Part shown: one piece after another, positions 44,651 to 61,121 of the stretch
Position numbering within the stretch: the first letter of the stretch is position 1
Layout: each line of letters starts with the position of its first letter
Origin: Piper betle
Taxonomy: Eukaryota; Streptophyta; Magnoliopsida; Piperales; Piperaceae
DNA length: 64,000 bases
Direction: 5' to 3'
NCBI GenBank assembly: GCA_033002965.1
Contig: JAURVB010001936.1
Location: 62,001 to 126,000 of the forward strand
Translations under genes and position numbers: made by a program
Notes under the pieces: generated by a model
The model's input: the letters and a program-made list of their open reading frames with translations, nothing else
The model's database searches: none
What the model was told of the DNA's origin: nothing

Positions 44651-45440
44651 TCTTTCATTATTTTGCGTTTTGTTAATAAAGATCATTATAAACTGGTAGA
44701 TAATAAATTATTGATGTATGAACGGTTTGGTTCAATGATAAAACAATCTGGTCTTTGTTATAGTTGTAAAAATCGAAATCAAATTGGAAGGGATTTATTG
44801 AATCAAACCGATTTATCAAAAATCAGACAAGAATTAATTTACTTAAAATCAATCAAAATTGGTGGGTTATTAATTATAAAATATATTATTTTAATTTTAC
44901 GGTATGTATTATATTTTATTGTATTTTTTGAATTATTTGGAATAAATTATTATTTTTTACTCGTATTAAAGTTGAGTCAGTTTTTAATTATATAAATGTC
45001 ATTGACTATTTTTTCCCTAATTCTCTCCCCCCCCCCGCTCGTCACTTGCCCACCCCACCTTGTCAGCGCCGCCTCGCCTCCCCTACTCCCCCTGCCCTTG
45101 CACTCGCCGCCCCTCCCCACCCCCAGTCGTTACCCTCACTGTGCCCCGTCCTATCCCCCCGAATCAATCGCTGCCCCCTTGGCCCCTCAAATTGGCCTCG
45201 CCGCTCACCCTCACCACCTTGTGCCCCCTTACCCCTGTCGCCGCCCTTACCATCCCATCCTTCCCTGCCGCACTCTTGAATCGGTTCAAATTGACCGATT
45301 TAGGGATTGGCTTAAATCGGCTGATTCACAAACCAATTTTTAGAATAATTGATTTGCATGCTTTTTGAATCGGAATCCTTCCGATCTGATTTAAATTGGC
45401 CGATTCCACTCGAAATCGGACGATTTTTGCAACCATGGTA
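44650..45440 (+). repeat. Dispersed repeat R2, copy 3, with C-rich core
   Basis: Colinear with the reverse complement of 33590-34262. It shares gttgtaaaaatc, a gggttattaat block, a gtattatattttat block, gactcgtattaaagttgagtcag, then a C-rich core (45027-45275), then atcgg / accgatt units (45290-45430). The C-rich core gives spurious Pro-rich open frames. Confidence 0.6.
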
Positions 45441-45749
45441 CTTGTATATCAAAGTAGTAGATCAGCCTAAACTTATAGATGGTACAGATTGAAACAAGAC
45501 GGCTTATTCAATGACAGCCACAGGGCCAATTCCTAATATCAAAGCTTTGAATGCTAATAACATATAAAATGTCATTTAAAATGATATTCGAGTAACTTTA
45601 ACTAAATCCTTTTTCCACAAAAAATAATCCATGCTGTATCAGATCAACTAATAAATTTGTTTTCATTGTTTTCATTTTTCTCTGAACAGAAGAGGAAAGA
45701 ATTTCGACCGAAACAAAATTAAACCTATAGAATGTAGAAGCATTATTTT

Positions 45750-46674
45750 TCAGCATTTGGTAATATTGTTGATCGGCTGCATATGAGAGTGCAATCGAGG
45801 CACATCCGATGACCTCAATGGCTTTAGCAGGAATGCCTCCGCACCTTCTTCCAAGCATCTGTTCATGTGATAACAAGAAGAAATTTATTACCTATCATCA
45901 AAATTAACATTATTGCATGAATTCCAACGTTCGATGATCACATTATACTTATTATATCGAACAATAAATTGATATATGAAGAACAATGCCTGTTGATCCT
46001 GGTGGGAATATTTTCAGAGGAAACAACCACCACTGGGATCTCGTTCAAAGTGGATGATTCCTGTAAAAAAATGATCAAGAAACAAAGGTTACAAACGTCA
46101 AAAACAATCAACAAAGCAAGGAAGAAAGAAACAATTCTTCCATCCATCAAATTACCTTAACAGTTTTCAAGAGCTCATAGCCTGTCATCCCTGGCATGGA
46201 ATAGTCAGTGATTATCATGTTCACCTTCGGCTCCTGGCAAACCACATAAAAACAACAAATGAGCATCTCTAATTCCTTCAACCGAGAAATTTAAATTTTT
46301 TCTTCTCGATTAATCATATTATACATTCACATTTCCTAGTTACTACTTTGAAATTAAGAAGTACGCATAATTAACATGTCTGGTAGAATAGAATACCTTG
46401 GAATTAGAAGAAGAGGTAGAAGAGTTTTCCTTGCCTAGACCCAGCAGCTCCAATGCCCTTTTCCCACTGTCCGCAGTGGTGACTGTTGCATGAAGAATTT
46501 GAGCAAATTGAAGACCGCCCACAAAATATTCAAGGCAAATTAAGCAAAGACAATGCAGACATATATATAACCTAAATAATCAGACTTTGTGAGCAACCTC
46601 TCTATCAACTTCCTATCAACCAAGCTATCATCCACAGCAAGAACATGCCGACCAGAGCCAACCCCTCCAGACAT
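45750..46674 (-). CDS. Type-A response regulator of cytokinin signalling, 5 exons
   Basis: A phosphoreceiver that damps cytokinin signalling, itself typically induced by cytokinin. Minus-strand exons: 46572-46674, 46397-46482, 46156-46233, 45990-46060, 45750-45858; 148 residues. Receiver landmarks: [19 protein letters not shown] (acidic pair Asp15-Asp16), phospho-acceptor Asp73 in [34 protein letters not shown], and Lys125 in AFLLKPL. Only a short tail follows and there is no Myb-like DNA-binding domain, so it is type A, not type B. All phases are consistent. The intron after exon 4 uses a GC donor (AACAG|GCATTG) with a normal AG acceptor. Confidence 0.92.
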
Positions 46675-48480
46675 ACTGTTATAACTAAGATATCTTCAAA
46701 ACTGCACCACCTTGTATGCTTTTTAAACGGTAGAAAGAAGGTGCCTGTAATAAATACGAGATCAAGGGGACGCGATGAAATGAGGTGGGAGATTGTGAGA
46801 GGTGGTGAGAACGAGAAGAATGGGATTTGGGTGGTTAAGTTACATGTGCGTTTGCATGGATTTGTGAGTGATCTGCCATATCCCGACCAGGCCGTGGCCT
46901 TTGACGAGACAAAGATCTCATCCATGGTTGGAGGGAGGAGATCAGAAGAGGTTAACTTGCTGACCTGGTTCCAAGGGGAAGATCTCCAAGAGTGAGGTCT
47001 TTGATCCATTCTTGTGTGATTTCATGTGTCTTTTCAAAATTTTTGGTACAGTTGATTCAAAGATAACGAATTAATCCTCATGAAAGTAGTTTACAAGAAA
47101 GAATGACCCTTAGAAATATGTGTTAAGAAATGATCATGCAAGTGGTTTAATTATAATATGGTTTGCTCAAAACTCGATTAACTTGATTCGGTAGGACCAA
47201 TGATATGTTGATCCCTTCGTGTGTGATCTCATGCCTCTTCAAAATTTGTTGATACAGTTAATGGGAAGATAATGGATCCATAAGAAACTAATTTGTAAGC
47301 AAGATAATCCTTATAAATATAGAGTAACAAATTATGGGAGTTGTTAAAAAAATAAGGTTGTTTTAAGCTTGAGTACGAGACTATTGGCTCGAAATTTGCA
47401 CAAAGGGCTTTGATTCAACTTTATCTTATTAACAATAGCTAATTATAATAAGAGAGGTTTTCTTTTGCTACGTATCCCTCATCTCTCCTTATTCATAGGC
47501 AGGTGCATTTTTATACGAAAGAATACTATGAGAGTCATTGTAAACCCTTTTACCAAATTGACATCTTTAACGAGTTCATCATTCCAAAAGGTCTTTTAAA
47601 CTCTTCTTCCTAAATTGACATCTACAATCTAAAAAGAATATAATAATTCAATTTTAAATTTTAAATTCTACTTAAAAATATTCTTTAATGATTGATTTTT
47701 CACAAGAAAATCATTATATATTTATAATGCCTTGATTTTACCAACTTACCCGTAACATCCAACCACTTCATTCATTATTATAATTTCTCGTACAATTAGC
47801 TCAATTTATTAAATACTTGACATGTAAAAAGATAAATAATAATAAAATATGGAAAGACATTTGACATGCACTTAGGATGAGTACTGGAGAAAAAGGCACT
47901 CCACCTTAAATTGCAACTCCTAAAAGTTGCTTCTTTTGTTTTATCATGGTTGTAACATTAAGTTTTAACTTTTTTTGCCCTCGGGATCCCCTTCCATTTT
48001 ATTAGCGACTACTCATTAGAAGAAAAGAGAAATATGATACGTGCGCTTGATTTACGTATTATTTTAAGCTTCTAAGTTTTAATTTTTTTGTCTAATGGTT
48101 TATACAATTGAGATAAATTTTAGTATTTTTAAAATTATTATGTTGTGTATCAAATGGACTAAAAAATTCAAACCAGCTAGTGAAAAATCAATAATATAAA
48201 TATCATGTTCTCCCATAAGTAAAATTTTATTTTTTATTAGTTTGTCAAAAACGCCCGCACATTACGCAGGTCTTACCTCGTTAATAATGAGGCATAAACT
48301 ATACGTTAAAGTTATGAACTAAGTTTTTAACTCTCTTATACTAAATATTGAGCCAAAATATATTTTAATGATGTTTTAATCTTCTCTTTTAAAATAATCA
48401 ACTAAATTGAAGTTCTATACATATATATAGATATATATGTATGGATACATATACAAAAATGTCAAAAATATTTTATGTAT
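46675..48480. other. Upstream region of the response regulator; intergenic
   Basis: 46675-47000 is a mid-GC segment directly upstream of the ATG, probably promoter and 5' UTR. The open frames on both strands there have no motif. Beyond it is AT-rich DNA without a gene. Confidence 0.45.
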
Positions 48481-48499
48481 TAACATAATTAACATTCCA

Positions 48500-48950
48500 A
48501 TTTCTTTGTGACATTTGTGAGTTATGACTCTTCAGAGACGACGACAAACGCAGGGAATAATATTGTCCGACGTCGTTTCTTATTAATGGGCCACCCAAAG
48601 ATGTCAAACATTCCTTTCGGGCCCACCAGGCCCACAATCCAAGGTCCATTTCCGTACCCTGCGCGAGTCGGCCCAAAACGGGCCACTGATTCGGTGACAG
48701 CTCTGGCCCGACAAGTCGACCGGTCCGGTCCATGCGCCAGCCGACGTGACGATACCCAATTGGACCAAATTTTCATGCCTTGGCCCAAAGCATTGTTGTT
48801 GGGCTTGGGCCCTGATAGGGACACATGTCTGTACTGGGCCCGTACTTGCGTGTGAAGTTTGGATAGGGTTGATGAGGTGTCAATCTAATCCAATTTCGAC
48901 ATTTGTCGGATATTCGGAGCTTCAATACGGACAGACACCGCAGTCCGGTT
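48500..48950. other. Isolated GC-richer island with gggcc motifs
   Basis: It contains several tgggcc / ggccca motifs (for example 48585, 48628, 48672, 48784, 48806), as seen in plant promoters with TCP/site-II elements, but no start exon was recognised on either side. It may be a relic promoter or a transposon fragment. Confidence 0.3.
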
Positions 48951-51671
48951 TAGTTTTAATGTGTTAGAGAAAACACCTCCTACTATAAACTCATGTAGGG
49001 TTTTGATTCGGCCATTTCGAAAAAAAAAGAATTTCAAAACTGTTATTGGATTAATGGGATTTTTTTCTTCTCCAACAAGTAACATCTTTTTTAATAGGAT
49101 GCTAAAGAGCATTAGCAAAAGTCACTGTAATTAGGATGGTAGTTAAGACTTGCATCTTTGGATTCTCGGTAAGTATTGGATTAGTTCGAGTTTGTTGGTT
49201 TGGATAATGTTATTTAAGGGTGAATTGGATTTGAGTTGGATGATATTTATTAGATCAATTATGATGAGACAATATTTAGCCTAATCCTTTATCATAACAA
49301 TTTAACTCTTAGACCATGATGACTTTAATCCACCATATATTAACTAATGACGGATCTTGAAAGGTTTTGGATATGCTTCTCCCAAATTCAACATGAAATT
49401 TGAATATTTTTTTATCGCATCGAAGGTGTCAGACACAAAGACAACATTTTTTTTGGTTTAACCTCCTAATTATGTTGTATTCTATTATATAAAAGGTTTA
49501 AATGAGCTCACAGTAATTACCATTATACGTAAAAGTTCTCCATTACTCTCTCTATTTAAAGACATTCACAAAAGAAATAGACTTAAAAAACCTTATTGAG
49601 TGCTAACCGAATCATGTTAACCCGAGTAATAGGCCCAAAATTATAAATGCCATAGCAAATTTATAATCGGTATAGGGCATGTTTTGGTCAACTGAATCAA
49701 ATTGAGTTCGATCGGATTTTAACATTACAAATAAAATATTTTATTAGACATTAAAAATATTTGTTGCCATCAATATTCAGTCAAATACAAGTTAAAGTTC
49801 TATGACATTCAACACAAATCAATTTTTTGGAAATTTTTTAAACTAATAAAATAAATGCAAATAAAATTAGTTAAATGACTGTCATTTGAATGAAGATAAG
49901 AAAAAGGTCAATACAATATAGTATTTATATAAAATGATACCCTAAAGCACCCAAAAATAATATCAGTCCGAGATTCAACCAACAAATACCCATGCCTCAC
50001 ATGTCCAATTAAATACCAACCAAATATGCCATAGTTTTATATATCATATCATACCACCTAATTGTGTACTACTTTTAAATATGATACAACTTAATTTTTT
50101 GTATCATTTTAATTGGTTTTTATTTTTTAGTATGAAATTTTTACAAAATTGATTTTTTGTTTGAAATTCTAGAATTTTAATTAGTATTTAATAAAATATT
50201 GATAACAAAACATATTTTTACTATTTAATAAAATATCTTAATTATAATTTTAGTATATAATTTAATTAGATTTAGCCCGGTTAAACCAAATATACCAAGC
50301 ACCGCTTAAAAAAAAAAGGATGTACCGCATAAACTCCCACGCGTGTGTACCACACGAGTGAGTAAGGCGTGAGGGATTGTGGTCATCCCCTTGCACATCA
50401 AATCGTGCACGATGAAGCTTTATATCACTCGATTGGAGGAGGGGGGCCAATGTGTGGGTCCCCAGCCCTCAATCAATTACTAGTTGTCACAAAGTAGGGC
50501 ATGAGGTGCATCATGTGTGATATTCTAATGTATCTAAGTTGATGACAACATGTTCATATACGCCCCATTGGCCTTTTTTATATGCCTTTTACTTTCTTTC
50601 TTTTGTGGTGTTGTTTGTTTTGATTAGTGATAGCTACCAGCTGAGCTTTACATGCATCATGGCTACAAGCAATCCTTGAATTATACGAGGGGACCATCCT
50701 AATGCAAACAAGCAATCTTCACATTATTTGTGATCTAAACTTTTAATAGCCCCTCAAGAAGTGACATGTCCTTTATTATTTATGGAGTAGATTAGACTTT
50801 CCTTGCTAGCCAGTAGTAGCTCTATTTAATACAATATATAAACCCTTTTCTTATATTATGTTAATTGAGGTATAATGTGTCGCGTAAATTCGACTTAAAC
50901 TTAATGCGTCCAAAGCCATGCTATGCATACTTTTACCCCTCACTTTTTAGTCAAGTTAATGGCTTCTCAAATACGGGAAGTTGTACTACTTAATACTCGT
51001 GTAGAGATAACGTGAGCTCTTAAAGTAAATTTTTAAAAATATAAATAATATTTTCTACGTTAAAACGTAAAGGGTCTATCAAATATAAATTTTGTTAGTA
51101 AAAGAGTTAGTTGTGAAGGTTAGTGGTTGTTTTTCGGACATGGTCATTCCACTTTGCACGAGGATGAAGTATTGCTATCTAATTTATTCTTAACTTGTAG
51201 TAGCCTAAGAGGCATCGCCTCAAATATTTTTGGAAGCGTTTGTATTAAAAAAGTGAAGCTTTTTCATCATCTATAAAAATTGAAAAATCTTGGACTACCT
51301 ATAATTGACTATTTTATGATTTTATTCTTTAATAAAAAAAGTAGAAAATAAACAAAAAAGTTGAATGGGCTCCCTATGAACCGGCCCGGGCCCATAGCCT
51401 GATTGATGCCATTTCTTTAAATTTCCAATTGACACATACCCTCATCTTTAATCTCATTATGGTCTCTCTAATTCACTAATTATTACAAACAAAATAAAAA
51501 CAAAAAACCTTACAAATCACACTTTTTCTTTTAGGGCGAAAGACCATTAATCATCGATTAAGACACCCTAACTCCTTTCATAAAAAAGAATCGGAAAGGT
51601 AAATAACTAGCTATGACACCTTCCGGCTCGAGAAAAAATAAACGAAAAAAAACTTTAAAAAAAAAACACAG
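48951..51671. other. AT-rich intergenic DNA
   Basis: No gene was seen. It includes the second copy of the dispersed repeat at 50040-50305 and the 3' flank of the cytokinin dehydrogenase gene. Confidence 0.5.
50040..50305 (+). repeat. Dispersed AT-rich repeat, copy 2
   Basis: Partner of 1800-2045, same orientation (shared 'ttttgtatcattttaatt', 'tatgaaat.tttacaaaa', 'aaattctagaattttaatt', 'aaccaaatata'). Confidence 0.45.
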
Positions 51672-54417
<2,746 letters not shown>

Positions 54418-57400
54418 ACAGGCGGAGAGAGACTTCTATGTCGTCTAGCAACCAAATTTGCCAGCCTCAACGGAACGTGTCAAGAATATGGCTTATCAGA
54501 CTCACAAAACTGTGATATTCACAGCTCAAGGACAGTTCTGCCAAGGTGATCAATACATATGATATAATGGATATGTTGTGTTGTTACAATTTCCACCACA
54601 ACAAATAGAGGTCAGTGAACAAAAACAAAATCTCCACAGAGACAGGTTTTCTCTATCAATAGAAGGACAAAAAGGTAATGGAATGCATCAACATATATAG
54701 GACATGAGAGGAATGTAACTAGAACAAGAATGAAATGTTGCTCCACCAAACTGGAAGTGAAGAAGAGCATTTGAAAGGTTGCAGGCATAAGAGAAGGAAA
54801 ACAAAAAGATAAAAAAAGGAGCTAGAAAAGAAATACTCAACTTGGGACTTCTATAGCTTTGAGATGTATAAGGAGGATAGGACGCACCAAAAGGAGAAAC
54901 TGTCACACAGGAAAAGCTACCGTGTGTACCCCTCTAGTCTCACTGTATGTATGATCTCTTTGCCTAATATGCTCTGTTCGTACCTAACAATATACTTAAG
55001 GTCACCACCCTTCTCTTTTCTCTGATTTCTCAACCAATCCCTATGTTGTTCTTTGTCGGCACATGACCAGGTTAAAACCAAGAGCAAGGAAGATCAAACA
55101 TCATAGGAAGAAGATGGTAGAAGATACTCAACGATGAAAACGGCAAAACTATAAAAATGAAAGGAAGAGTCTTGGGCAACGGACAAAGGAGAAAGCCCAT
55201 CAAAAAAATGAAAAGCAAAAATGCATGGTTGGATCCTATCGGCACTCGGAGCTTGTGTCTTGTATTTATAGAGACATTTGTGAAGAGAATTTTCAGGTCT
55301 TTGCTCAAAATCTAAAAGGACCCCACCGCCAGGCAAAAAGATGCGCATGAGCTTTCATCGTCTTTCCCTTGTTGCACTTTTCATTGGAATTTTCCCTGCA
55401 CAGAAGTACCACTCGCTCCATTATTTAGTTTTGAAGGTAACAAATACATCTCCACCCAATATGGACTAAGATTTGGGCAATAGATATTCTCCTTGCTTCT
55501 CTCACCTTAGACTAGATCAGACCTTAGTCACAAGCCAAAATGACTTAGCCTAAGACCCGTTCAACAACTAAGAAAACACAGCTTTTATGAAAGACCCAAG
55601 TGGCCTTTTCCGATGAATTTATTATGTATAGAATAATGGGCAGCAAGGTGTTAATGGAGAGGATCACAATGGGATTGCTTTGCTCCCACCAGTTTGTATT
55701 TTGTGGCCACAAGGGAGAAGGGAAATGACAAAGAATCGGTTAAGGAGGATGTTTAAAGGTGACTAGTGAGTGGCATTCACATCAACCAAAGAAAGAGGTC
55801 GAGCAAGATCTTGACATTGTTTACGTATGATGAAAACTCCGATCACTGAGCTCTCCCATGGTTTTTGTCTACTTTGCTGACGACAAATTGCAAGATTTTG
55901 AAGGAAATCCTACGTAAGTTTCTTCCGAGGCAGTTCTCATCCTTGGATAAACATACCTTGGATAAGCATGAGATGCTCAGTGTTTGTTAATCGGGAATGG
56001 TTGAGCTTTAGGGAGAGAGGATCATGGACTCGTGTGTTTTTCATTCATTTTACCCATTTGAGAAGATCATTCAGATCCCCCTTCCCCTACCCATCTGGTC
56101 TCTATAGCTCAATCAGTAGTTGATTTATATGTTAGCTATAATTCTTTGTTGGCCTTGCGTCTGAAAATACAATCTTATACTACGAATGGACCTAAAATGA
56201 TGATATTCCTTCCACACATATGTAAGTCAATAAGTAATGCTGTTATTTTTTCACCTGTGGCTTGATTTATGTGAGCTCCAGTAATTTGTGTCTCTTGATT
56301 GATGATGACGATGGACTATCAAAATCGTGTTTTTTTGCCCCTCTACAGTAGTCCCAAGAGGGAGGGGGGGGGGCCTTCTGTGAGGAAAACAAAACCAGTG
56401 GATTGGAGAGATTCGGATGCCAATGCCTTAGATTGTGTGAAAGGGAGGTCTGGTAGAAGGCTAGGAGTGCGGGCCCCACACCCGGTGTCATTCTTCGACG
56501 ATTTGAAAAAGAAACAAATTGTAGATAAAATGTCGAGCGCACGGAGAAAAATTTTTTGGGTGCGCCCCATTTGATTACACAGCTTGGGATCGTGGCATTT
56601 CCCGTGACCAAAAATGTTTTTGTGTGTGGAAAATGTCATCGTCGTGGGCATCCCGAAGCAATTTATAGTTAAAGGGCCTCAAGGGGCACCAAAACCCTAA
56701 AAATTTTTCATATACAATTCCCTTCCCTAATCCTTCTCTATTTGATTTAATATTTTATCCTTCCCTTTGATGTTGACCCTCTATGACCTATTTGTATTCC
56801 TAATCTTGATTTTCAGATCTTCTTTGATCAGCAAATTTGGTGTTTTCAATTTATTATGTTACAAATTTATGTCGTGTTGAAGATATTATATTATATGTAT
56901 AGATTGTAGTGGTTGGATCGGATATGTTAATGTAAGGGCATTGCTTTAACACACGAAATAATTAACATTGCAAACCTGATGCATGAGTATGAAACATCTA
57001 AATCAAAGGTAATTGATGGATGACGTTTAAATGTCAAACATTCTTTAATTAGAAGCGTTTGTTTATCTTATTCTCTCTAGTTTTTGTCACAAAAATCTAT
57101 TTGTGTTCATTCATGGAACCACTGTCCAAAAAAGAGTTTTCTGTTTCTTTCACTTCTTTTAAAAAATGTGTTAACTGTGTGAATCAAAGGGACCCCCTAC
57201 TCTGGAGGCTCTTTGAGCTCATTGTTGATCATGGCAAACAAAATGGCCACATGTTGTGAAAGAGGACATTGCACCTTCTCTTCTTCTTCGCCTGCGTTTT
57301 GTAGGAGACCAAAACCTATGATATGCAGCATCTATCAAAGATTTGAAGCTTTGAAAGTTATGCACTTATATATCTCCTATCCTCTACCAACCTGCTCTTC

Positions 57401-57950
57401 TTTTTGTTGTAGTTGGGCACACTCAGACTTGGCTTTGCATGCTGAACAACGATAAAACAACTGGTAGTTGGTGCATTTATATTTATCACCTAACCTCTAA
57501 ACAAAACTCTCAGCCAATTAAGGATTTCCTGCTATCCCAAGTAACAATCTAATGCTTATCCTCAATAGTTTCAACTGATTCCTGCTGTTACCACTAATAT
57601 TATAAAAGCTGCTTAATAAATTGTCATATGATCTCCTTAGATCTTTCAAGTGAAAGCAATCAGTTGTTAATTGGTCCTCTTCCATTGACCTTTGAAGGTT
57701 TGGGAAGTGGAAAATATAACATATTCATCTCAGGGATCACTAATGTATCACATTGGTAATTGAAGATTATTTTGTTTAATTCAAACCTACCCAGACCAGA
57801 CCTTTATGGGTTTTCTTCCCTTTGATTCAATATGTAAGTTGCATGCAGTGGGGGGAGGTGTAGAGGTGAAAGAGTGTATATATTAGGGTAGGACCGGTAG
57901 GGAATGGCCACACCCTCAAACAGCAACTGCACAGTCTCCATCTTTGATGT
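54418..57950. other. CKX upstream region and gene-free DNA
   Basis: 54418-55400 is the CKX 5' flank. Open frames on the minus strand at 54688-54906 and 55072-55348 lack motifs. A G10 run lies at 56362-56372. The open frames at 56267-56651 and 57059-57455 have no recognisable family or splice context. Confidence 0.45.
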
Positions 57951-57959
57951 AGCATTGAC

Positions 57960-58450
57960 ATAATGGAGGGGATTTAACACACTAAATTCCTATTCTAAAT
58001 CAATATTAGAAAAATAATAACAAATCAACCATAATCACAAATCAGAAAATAATATGGACACTAAATTTTACATAGAAAACCCCTATAAATAGAAGGAAAA
58101 ACTACAGAGGCAAACAACCTAAATCCACTATGATTATAATCCAAAATACAATCACAACAATTCTTCGAGAGAACAAACTCCTACAATTAAAGATCAAACT
58201 CCCGCAATCAAAATTGATACAATTTACAAAATAAATAAATAATGATAGATTTCACCGGTTAAGAACTTAACAGAGCGGCAATCAACGATCCAAAAATCCC
58301 AATCAAAACTTCGTCTTTTTTCAATCTCAATCTCCTCCTCTTTAATGGCTACCCAAAAGTACTCCACCGCTCTATAAAACTCATATTTTTAACCTTAGTA
58401 TGCATCCACCCAAAGAAAACCTTGTTCACCAAAAATTGTCCATGAGTGGG
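57960..58450 (-). mobile_element. Possible Ty1-copia LTR or leader fragment
   Basis: The minus strand contains a stretch (aggggttttctatgtaaaattt...gtccatattattttctgatttgtgattatggttga) of the form often seen near copia LTR U5 regions. No TG...CA ends, primer-binding site or coding sequence were found, so this is tentative. Confidence 0.3.
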
Positions 58451-59047
58451 TGGTGCCGACCGCACTCGGACACCCCAAAACCTGGCGCTCGAGTGCTGGT
58501 CCTACCTTCCTTCCCCTAGTTTCTTCCTTGTCGTTGTCGCTGCCTTCCCGTTGGTTTTTCGGTCACCAAAGGGAGGGAGGGAACCCAACACCTATACTCC
58601 CACATCCACATCCTGATAGTATATGCATCCATTAGTCACGCTTGATTGACTTAATTTGACTATCTTAATCATATAATTTTGTGGGTTCTCCTTTGATCCA
58701 ATTTGCAAGTTACAAAGTAGCTAGGTATAATGGCATGGAGAAAACTTACTCATCAGCAGAGTACTTTTGAGCTACTGAAAGAGCATGTAAAAGAGTAGGA
58801 AAGGTGGTTGCTAGCAAAGTCACATGAAAGATATTCAGTGCATCATATAATGCAACATAAACTAGGACTGATTTGATTTCTCAAAGGCTAATTGGATCAT
58901 GCACCAACTTTGTTGCTCCCAAAGGCAACATCAACAATGGAAATGTTTCTGTCTCCGTTCCCTTTGTGATGATACCAAATCCTCCCTTTTTCAAAACAAC
59001 CATTTTTTTCTTCAAATTGCAGGAATGATATTTTGTGTCCGCACACA

Positions 59048-59050
<3 letters not shown>
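58451..59050. other. Intergenic
   Basis: A GC-richer patch (58440-58580) is followed by ordinary AT-rich DNA. No gene was seen. Confidence 0.4.
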
Positions 59051-59093
<43 letters not shown>

Positions 59094-59480
59094 GATAAAA
59101 AATTTACTATGCACTGCCTTAATTGGTAGCGCAGAGCATGTAGTCTGTTGGATCAAAATCCAACGGACCACATACAATGCCCCTTATTCCACCACCATTT
59201 TTTTCTTCCCCCTCACTGACGGTTTCCGCCGCCACCTTGACCCCGGCTCCACCTTGCCTTGCCCTCGGCCCCACCCAGCCCCGTCCCCGGCCCCAACCCT
59301 GCCTGCAACCGCCGTCCCCCACTGCCCCCGTCAGCAGTCACGGCGGCCCCCCTCGGATTGCTCCGCCCCACACCCCATGCCGCCACCTTCCTCCCCCGCC
59401 CCGCCCGCAGCTCCCATGTGTCTCCCTGTTGCTTGTTCTTATCTCAGCTCCAAGCCATCCCTTCTACACATAAACATGAG
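59051..59480. mobile_element. TA-flanked palindrome and C-rich element (element 4)
   Basis: A (TA)n tract at 59051-59093 is followed by ctgttggatcaaaatccaacgg (59142-59163). This is the same palindrome type as elements 2 and 3, here with one mismatch. A C-strand-rich block (59200-59420) follows. Another (TA)n tract lies at 59745-59781. The Pro-rich open frames are composition artefacts. Confidence 0.5.
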
Positions 59481-59742
59481 ATTTATAATTCCGATTATTA
59501 TCTACAAAAATCATTAGAGCAAACTTAACCACACACATCTCGCGTTGATGGTGCACTGTTGTTGGCCTTTAACCTGGTATTACTGGAATGCTGTTTGACT
59601 TTACCAGAGGAACCAAATGATCATATATAACACTTGAGTGGCAACTCTAATTTTTTACTTTCATATATTCTTAATCTTGTTCATCATTATGAGACAGACC
59701 TAGTTGGTCACAAAGAAAAGAATTTATTTTAAATGCATTCTT

Positions 59743-59788
<46 letters not shown>

Positions 59789-61025
59789 TTCAAATTCGAG
59801 ACTTGAACTCTTAAAAAATAGAGTCAACTCTGAAAGCACTTACAAGGATTTTTTTAAATATGACATAAAAGATAGTATGAAATGAGTAAATATTAATTTG
59901 TAAAGACTTGATAAATATATAATTTATATCACATTTAAATGTTGATCAAATAAGATATAAGAAAATTTTTGATGTTTCAATATATTTTATTACTTGATTT
60001 GGGAAGCATTCTTGTCAATAAGGAATCACCAACAGAGTTTAACTTGAAAAGTCATATATTAAAATCATAATGAAGTTTAAATGCCTTGATTGGGGGATTT
60101 ATACGTCCTAAAATTTGGTTGGTGCACATAGTAAAATTTTTGTCCAAAATACAAGTATGTACCTAAATTAATCTCATGCTAATTAATACCATATTAAGTT
60201 AAACTTGTTTTGGGTGAAAACATATTTCTATTTAACACGACGTAAATAGTAAAAGGGAAAAATTGAGGAGAGTTTCATCTCACATAGCTCGTATCTAATT
60301 TGAACCTTCTTAATGAGTCCCACAAATTGATATTTATATGTATTAAAAGTAGAATGCACAAGTAGAAGGATGATAAAATTTTATCTTTTTTAACATAATT
60401 ATGACTTATTTATAGATTTTCAAAAGATGCAATCATTAATAGATATTTTAAAGTTAATTTTTATTATTTTGACTTTTAAGATGAAAATGTTAGAAACATT
60501 AGATTGAGTTGAAAATTCATAATTACCCTTATTTTTTTCTATTTATTTATATAGGGCTTGAGTAGTGAGGTTTCTTCGATCTCAATGAGTTTCTCTGATC
60601 AAGTAAAACAATGTTTAAAAGATATATTAATTTTCTTTTAGTGTAGTTAAATCAATAATTTAAAATAATCTAAATTATATATTTATTAATTCCAAATGTC
60701 AAAGTAAAGAATATTTATCAAACATCATTTTACTTGTTAGATTGAAAAAATAATATACATGACTTTAAGTCAATTTAGAGTCAAATTTTGAGTCAACACA
60801 ACTTCATAACCTATTGACTCCACTCTGAATTTTGAGTTTCTAAAATATGATGCAGTGTAATTATAAAAATAAATAAATAAATATTTATTTATTATATATA
60901 TAATATAATTAATTAAAATATTTAATGATATATACTAGCCAAGAACCCGTTCCTTGCCGGGAATATTCTTATGTAGATGACTATAAAAATATGATTGGTA
61001 TATGAAGAAAATAAGTTCCTTTCTT
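59481..61025. other. AT-rich DNA with a (TA)n tract at 59745-59781
   Basis: No gene was recognised. Confidence 0.5.
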
Positions 61026-61032
61026 GTAAGAG

Positions 61033-61110
<78 letters not shown>
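61026..61110. repeat. (TA)n microsatellite, about 85 bp
   Basis: An uninterrupted TA run, the longest in the window. The Tyr-Ile repeat frames on either strand are products of the microsatellite. Confidence 0.95.

Positions 61111-61121
<11 letters not shown>

Noticed and set aside
44996..45368. Pro-rich open frames of about 100 codons
   Set aside because: C-rich core of repeat R2; all frames are open.
48508..48967. Open frames in the GC-richer island
   Set aside because: Short, overlapping on both strands, no motif and no splice partner.
54688..55348. Minus-strand ORFs upstream of CKX
   Set aside because: Probably promoter DNA; hydrophobic composition from T-rich sequence only.
56267..56651. 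Minus-strand ORFs of about 100 codons
   Set aside because: No homology recognised, no promoter or splice support.
59177..59528. Pro/Ala-rich open frames
   Set aside because: C-rich core of a TA-flanked element.
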